Below, in pieces: positions 58,880 through 64,000 of a stretch of 64,000 bases of DNA. Source of the stretch: Abelmoschus esculentus (lineage: Eukaryota; Streptophyta; Magnoliopsida; Malvales; Malvaceae); contig JAUCBN010000062.1 of the NCBI GenBank assembly GCA_035048815.1, positions 3,420,001 to 3,484,000 on the forward strand, in the 5' to 3' direction. Made by a program: the position numbers and the translations under genes. The notes under the pieces were generated by a model. It ran no database searches. It worked only from the letters and a program-made list of their open reading frames with translations, and was not told where the DNA came from. Each line of letters begins with the position of its first letter. Positions within the stretch are counted from its first letter, which is position 1.

Positions 58880-61800
58880 TCAAAAGGGAGACTCAAATGA
58901 TTCGTCCCAGATATCCCCACTGCCATTGGAGGCATCCTCAACATCTTCTTCCATGGAAAGCCTAATATATTCTCGATGAGCAAACCGATCCCACTCGGTC
59001 AATGTTGGATTTTCACGCTCCTAACACAAATATATATTCTGATAACCACTTCAAGAAGAAAAGTACATAAAATGATGCTAAAGTTCAAAGTTAAACATGC
59101 ATTTACCTGGCGAATAAGAAAAGGATCACGACTTTCAAAAGCGATAAACTTGTTGAGGTTGAAAAGAATGTTGAATACATTTCCAGATAGTTTGCAGCCC
59201 TTCATGTCACGTAGAGTGATGTAACCCTCATGCTGTAATCAGCTAATCAGTATGTCTACATGAAGTCAAAAAACAGGTGAATCATCAGTTGAGAATCCAG
59301 GGGTGACCTGTGGTCCAATCATGTCAGAAATCTGGCATAATACATCCTCAAATAGCACTGGTTCTTGGGTCATACACTCCATCCGATGCAACTGCTCCTC
59401 ATAAAAAAATTGCATTTCATTTGGCGTGAGCACCCCATTTCCATCTAAATCAATGCATTTAAACCTGAATTACACAAACTGGTGGGTCAGGTAATGTTAT
59501 CATCAATGAATATTGATTATACCTATATGAGGCTAATAGGAAATGCAGCAAAATTTTATCAAACACGCTCATGACAATGATCAGAGATTGCAAATTTTAA
59601 GTTCTTCAAACATGGCAGGATAATCAAAAACTATTTCTCAAAGCAGTCAACAGGAAGAATGAGTTAGGATCCTTTCAATCTGTTTCTCCTGAATATAAGG
59701 CTCTAGCAAGTAGCAACATGTGACCACTTTACCAACAATTTGAATTACACTAAAACAGGCAATCAACAAATAGTGTAAAGAACTAAAACACTGAATGATT
59801 CTGATTGAGTCTAAAGATTGCACACTCAGAAAAAAGAGAGGTTAAAGAAACAAAGTCCATAAGTTTCTAGCAGGACTTCCAACATTGTGTGCATTTAAAA
59901 CCAATAGGAGATCATTAGCAAAAAAAATGTGTTTACTGTTTACTCGCTTCAACTAAGGAAATGGATAGGAAGTATACCAGAACTCCAGACCAGGTTCTGA
60001 AGATTTATCCTCCTCTGACAATATAAAGTAAACAAAATCTTCATAACCCATTTTCCCCTCAACCTTACTTTTGAATTTCCTTGGTACCTGAAAGATTAAA
60101 AAGATCATCGTTTTTCTTTGTTCTTTGATATGGCAGAAAACTTGCCACTTAAATCGAATATTATTTTTTAAATAATAGAAAACAATGACACAATTCAAAC
60201 CTGAGAAAAAATTCTTTCAACAATCCGGTAGGTAAGAGCATGGTTGCCATATCTGATAAGGTTCTCCTTGTCTATTAAAAAATCATGGTCGGTGTCGAGC
60301 TCCCAAAATTTGCAGTATATTACATAGAAGTGTTCATAAGAGAAGTACCTGCAAACAAAAGATTAAAATAGTTAATTCACTATTCATTATATAAAGAGCA
60401 AAAACCAAAATGCAGAATGATAAACAAGATTATCTAAATACAAAACTTCATTGCATGCTCTAGCCGACTAATTTACCTTAATACTTTGTTAATATCTTCC
60501 TCTTCATCCACTTGCTGCATTGCAGCAATTAAGTTCCCACGCTTCAACTCCCGGAGGGTAAGGTGACCCGTTTCTGATTTATTTATATAATAAAATATTC
60601 TGTATATGACAGTTTCAGCTGTTACAAATAAAAGAAGTTAAAAAAAAAGCAGAATCATATCGGTTGAATTGTAGATTTAGTTCCTTTGCTATGTTGAAAT
60701 TAGGGATTTAATCTCTGTAATTTGGCAAATTTTGGTCCCTCTACTTTTATAATGTTATAAGTTGGTCCAAATTGATAAAATTGATAATTGCTATCATTAA
60801 ATTCTTAATGATATTAACTGTTAACTGATAACAGTGGTAATAATAGCAGATTCATCGCAATCAATGTCATCAATTTAATAGCATCATTTGACAGTGCAAT
60901 CAATTTGAACCTACTAATAACATTATAAAAAATAAGAGGGACCAAATTAAAGTAGAAGGATTAAACCTCAAATTTCATCATCGTAGAGGGACTACACCCA
61001 TAATTAGACCAATCATATAACATTAAGAAACATAACTCGATATTGACATCTCAGTACAGACATAAAAATAAGACTTCCACTTGCAGAAAGCAAGTAAGAT
61101 TGCAATGGTTCTATTGCTAAGGTAGACCTAGTAACAAATGTAGGACCAAGTCCAATTTAGTAACAATGCATGTCAGCATACAAATAAAGAAATGCAGTAA
61201 GCCATAATCAGATGAATTTAAGGCCTCTTTGATACGTGTGAAGTGTTGATTCTAGACAACAGGTATAAAACTCTAAATTGAAATTAATTAACAAATACTT
61301 TATTTTCAAATGATTGTTGCATACCATCTCTCCTGAAATTCAAGAGTACTTTGTAGAAACTCCAGCCCCGGATGAGATGCCAAAAGTTCATGTAAAATGG
61401 ATCTGAAATCATCCTGCATTATGTACCCATTACTTAAAGAAGGTATACAACATATTAACTTTGCAACCACAGTTTTTCTGGTTCAACTACTAATATTAAT
61501 AAGGCACGTGTGCACATTAATAAAATCACGTTGCTTTCTTTCCTGGTATGAGTAGTCTTTCAAAGATGTTCAAGCAATATGCATTGAGAGGATAGTTGAA
61601 TATACCTGAGTAAGGTATCTGCAATCAGGTTGCTTAAGAATAGTATAAATTTGGGTTGCTAAATCTATTGTTAACATGTTGCCTCCAATCCAATAATTGA
61701 CAAATTGATCCCTAAGATTCATTCCAGCAAACATAAGTTCAAGCCAAATTATAATTTGTTTAGTTTTAGAACAGAAGTTAAATAACCCAAGACATTATAA

Positions 61801-63660
61801 TTTCATAATTCTGACATACACCATGACTAATTATGTTTCATAGAAAAAAAATCAAGTCTAGCATTGCAATTTACATGATACGACAAGGGTCTAAAAGATA
61901 AATAATACCATAATTTGCAAGTCCATATGAGGATCATATGTTTCCTTACCATCAAAAACTTCTCAAGCTTTTTAGCATAGACAACAGCCAAGGATCATCA
62001 CTACTACCATCCTAAACCGTAACCAAGAGTACTATGAAGTAATCAATTCCTGAGACTCCCTTCAGCCAATGTAATATCAAAACTTCTGCACAACGTCAAG
62101 CAAAACCCATTTCGAGAATTTCCTGTAATTAGGAAAACACTGCCATCCCCAACCCTTCCCTTATCTACCAATCAAAACCTTTTTATTGTACAGTCAATGA
62201 AAAACTATAAAGTACATGCAAACCACAGAGATGCCCATATAATCAAGGATCATACATCACTACTAATCGGGCTATTCCTGATTCCAGAGCAAGGGATCCC
62301 TAATTAAAATGGAGACGGTAAAGGAGAGTAACCACAACATAAACCTTTTGTATTTAAGTAGTGCAGCCATAGTCCTTGTTAAGGTTAATAGCATTTTGCT
62401 GCGGGTGCTTCATCTTTTACCATCTATCTATGAACCGATAGCCCTAGTACTTTAGAAACATCTTCAAACTTAGATACCACACATATCATAAAACTATTAA
62501 TTAAAATGTGCAATGAAGCATACCTGGTAATAATACCACTGTTGTTAATATCAATTTTTCTAAACAGAGTGGTGGAGAAAAAAAATGGTAACTTGCAAAT
62601 GTCTTTCGTTGCTGCCTTAAACTCTGCCATGCAAAGCAAAAACATTTAACATCAGGAATAACCAAAAAAATTATAAAAGCAGATTCTGACTAAAAATCAT
62701 GAATGTTCTTCTTCACCATGAAGTTGCAATCCCAAATGACCAAAAAAGTGCTTATCAATCGCAAAAAAGCACTGCTCTTTCAATTCATTTGGAGGTGGGC
62801 GACCATTTTTAAAATAGAACTGCAAAAGAACAGCATTTTTCCTCTTAGAATCCTACTATCAGCAATAATTTAATTCAACAAAAGCACTTCCAAGGTTATC
62901 AGTTAACTCTTACAGAATTACAAACTATACCTGCGGTATGACTTCACGGACTGGCTCACTAACTATTTTAAGAGGCGAACCTAAAGAAAAAGGGCCAGGC
63001 CGTTGTCTGAAAACCCGAGGAGAACCCGAAGTACTGCGAGGTGATAGAGGAGGAGTACTTGCAGTAGAAAACATGGAAGGCGACAAATTATTTGTAGAAA
63101 CATTAATACTCATGGAACTCCCAGTGGAATTAAAAGACAAAATCCCCAATTTCACATCAGCAAGCAGATTCTTAACCTAATTAAATAAAACAATAAAATG
63201 TCATAAATAGAAACAAGAGAACATCATTTTCATGGACAATCTCAATTCCCATATAGAGCCTTTCATGGCTCGGCCGGATATCCACATCTAAACGCATCAT
63301 CTCAAGGGAGGACACTCACTCCCATCACGCAATGGGCAATCATGCCCTCTACAGGTCCTCAAGTACCCATCTAGCTCGCGCGACGGTGAGAAGCAACACC
63401 ATGCCCCAAGCACTCATCGCAACTTATGTGCCTGTAACTCAAGACACTACTGGATAGCTGGAGCTCCACCAGCCAAACAGAATATTATTTGATAAATGCG
63501 ACAATCTTACCCGGCGACCAGTTTCGGGAAGCGAAAGCCAAAGAGAGAAGAGTTGTTCGGCGAGGAAAGGGTTGGATTTGAGAGCTAAAGGAGAAAACTC
63601 AGGGAGCTGAAGTAAATCAGGGTCAAGAGATGCCACATCACCTACAATCTCCATTTCCAT
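58880..63660 (-). CDS. PP2A regulatory subunit B'' (EF-hand), with one broken splice junction
   Basis: B'' subunits direct protein phosphatase 2A to its substrates in a calcium-sensitive manner. Exons (minus): 63660-63511, 63176-62931, 62819-62717, 62623-62524, 61711-61606, 61413-61325, 60618-60477, 60348-60201, 60087-59978, 59464-59308, 59232-59107, 59020-58880. All but one join in phase with GT-AG borders, and together would give about 539 residues. Landmarks are MEMEIVGDVASLDPDLLQLP at the start, a Ser/Pro-rich linker (STPPLSPRSTSGSPR), ELDTDHDFLIDKENL and the EF-hand CIDLDGNGVLTPNE, and SMEEDVEDASNGSGD at the end. Exon 6 ends AGATG/GTATGC where the family has Arg-Tyr and a further G. Two bases seem missing, so splicing into exon 7 gives a stop at once. 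The start could also be 63723. The neighbouring exons show no other decay. Confidence 0.9.
60658..61020. mobile_element. Foldback MITE in intron 6 of the PP2A gene
   Basis: The left arm AGATTTAGTTCCTTTGCTAT, later TTTGGTCCCTCTACTTTTAT, pairs with the right arm read in reverse (TGTAGTCCCTCTACGATG, later TTTGGTCCCTCTTATTTTT). It is about 360 bp, with no ORF. The ends are approximate and no target duplication was set. Confidence 0.65.
63230..63480. other. GC-richer insertion-like patch in intron 1 of the PP2A gene
   Basis: About 250 bases (GGCTCGGCCGGATATCCAC to CCACCAGCCAAACAG) are far less AT-rich than the rest of the intron, with no open frame of note. It may be a repeat fragment. I cannot classify it. 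Confidence 0.35.
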
Positions 63661-64000
63661 GATTCTTTTCGCTTTCTTGATTCCCCAAAACAATGAATTT
63701 ACAGCTTTCTTAATAGTAATCAAAGCTGAAAATTGAAAACCCTAGATCATCAAGTTCAATATAGAGAAATCAAGTGTTTTAAATTGGATTGAGGGGAGTT
63801 TGTGCGAATCTTATAAAATGGGATGGGAAATTGGGGGTTTAAATTATTTTTGCTTGTGGGATGAGAAATCGAAGAACCTTCTACAGAGTTAGTTTTTTAT
63901 TCAGTTTGGTTTGGTTTATTTCAACTGAAAGTCGCAAAGAGAAAAAGAAAATCAGAGGAAAGAAAGAAGCCTTTAGTGAAGATGATTTTAGAGTGAAATC
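63661..64000 (-). promoter_or_regulatory. 5' UTR and proximal promoter of the PP2A gene
   Basis: This is the upstream region of the minus-strand gene. An in-frame ATG at 63723 could extend the protein by 21 residues (MITIKKAVNSLFWG...). A TTATAAG word at about 63817-63811 on the minus strand is the nearest TATA-like site. The window ends here. Confidence 0.35.

Noticed and set aside
1..64000. CRISPR array, bacterial operon or viral genome
   Set aside because: No regularly spaced repeats, operon-like gene packing or viral gene set. All coding material is plant host genes or retroelements.

Overview
This looks like a stretch of plant nuclear chromosome, most likely from a eudicot. It is AT-rich, its genes carry many small introns, it encodes a phragmoplast kinesin, and most of its length is nested Ty1-copia and Ty3-gypsy elements plus MITEs. 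The repeat families and protein sequences would suit a malvid such as cotton, but I cannot prove the genus. There is no bacterial, organellar or CRISPR-like content.

Host genes, left to right: the last four exons of a cap-binding translation factor eIF(iso)4E (1-1200, +); a kinesin-10 gene of the KIN-10A/PAKRP2 type (11550-14470, +); two copies of the ribosome-biogenesis gene RLP24 (19542-20622 and 28169-29253, both -) lying in a duplicated block; and a 12-exon PP2A regulatory subunit B'' gene with EF-hands (58880-63660, -). The kinesin and the PP2A gene each read cleanly at every splice junction but one. The kinesin has a frame conflict and a missing exon near its C-terminus. The PP2A gene appears to have lost two bases at the end of exon 6.

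Repeats fill the rest. At 2.1-8.5 kb there is a terminal-inverted-repeat DNA element beside a truncated gypsy element whose gag is split by a 1.3 kb LTR. At 17.8-29.8 kb lie the two RLP24 blocks; the second is expanded by a solo LTR that itself contains another LTR-like insertion. At 29.9-31.5 kb is a long foldback element with telomere-like arms. At 31.7-48.3 kb is a nest: a decayed gypsy gag split by an almost complete copia with 172 bp LTRs (target duplication ATATA), next to a second copia whose 5' LTR has been hit by two solo LTRs (target duplications CTTTA and AGTTC). At 49.5-56.4 kb are LINE tails and a heavily decayed gypsy element. MITEs of Stowaway, hAT-like and Mutator-like type are scattered throughout, several with intact target duplications.

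The host genes are unrelated housekeeping or cell-division genes and do not form a pathway together. I see no convincing new biological system. The observations most worth following up are the two single-junction gene lesions, the RLP24 copy that seems to have changed promoter, the palindrome-rich LTR at 23.6-24.7 kb, and the foldback elements carrying degenerate telomere-like arms.
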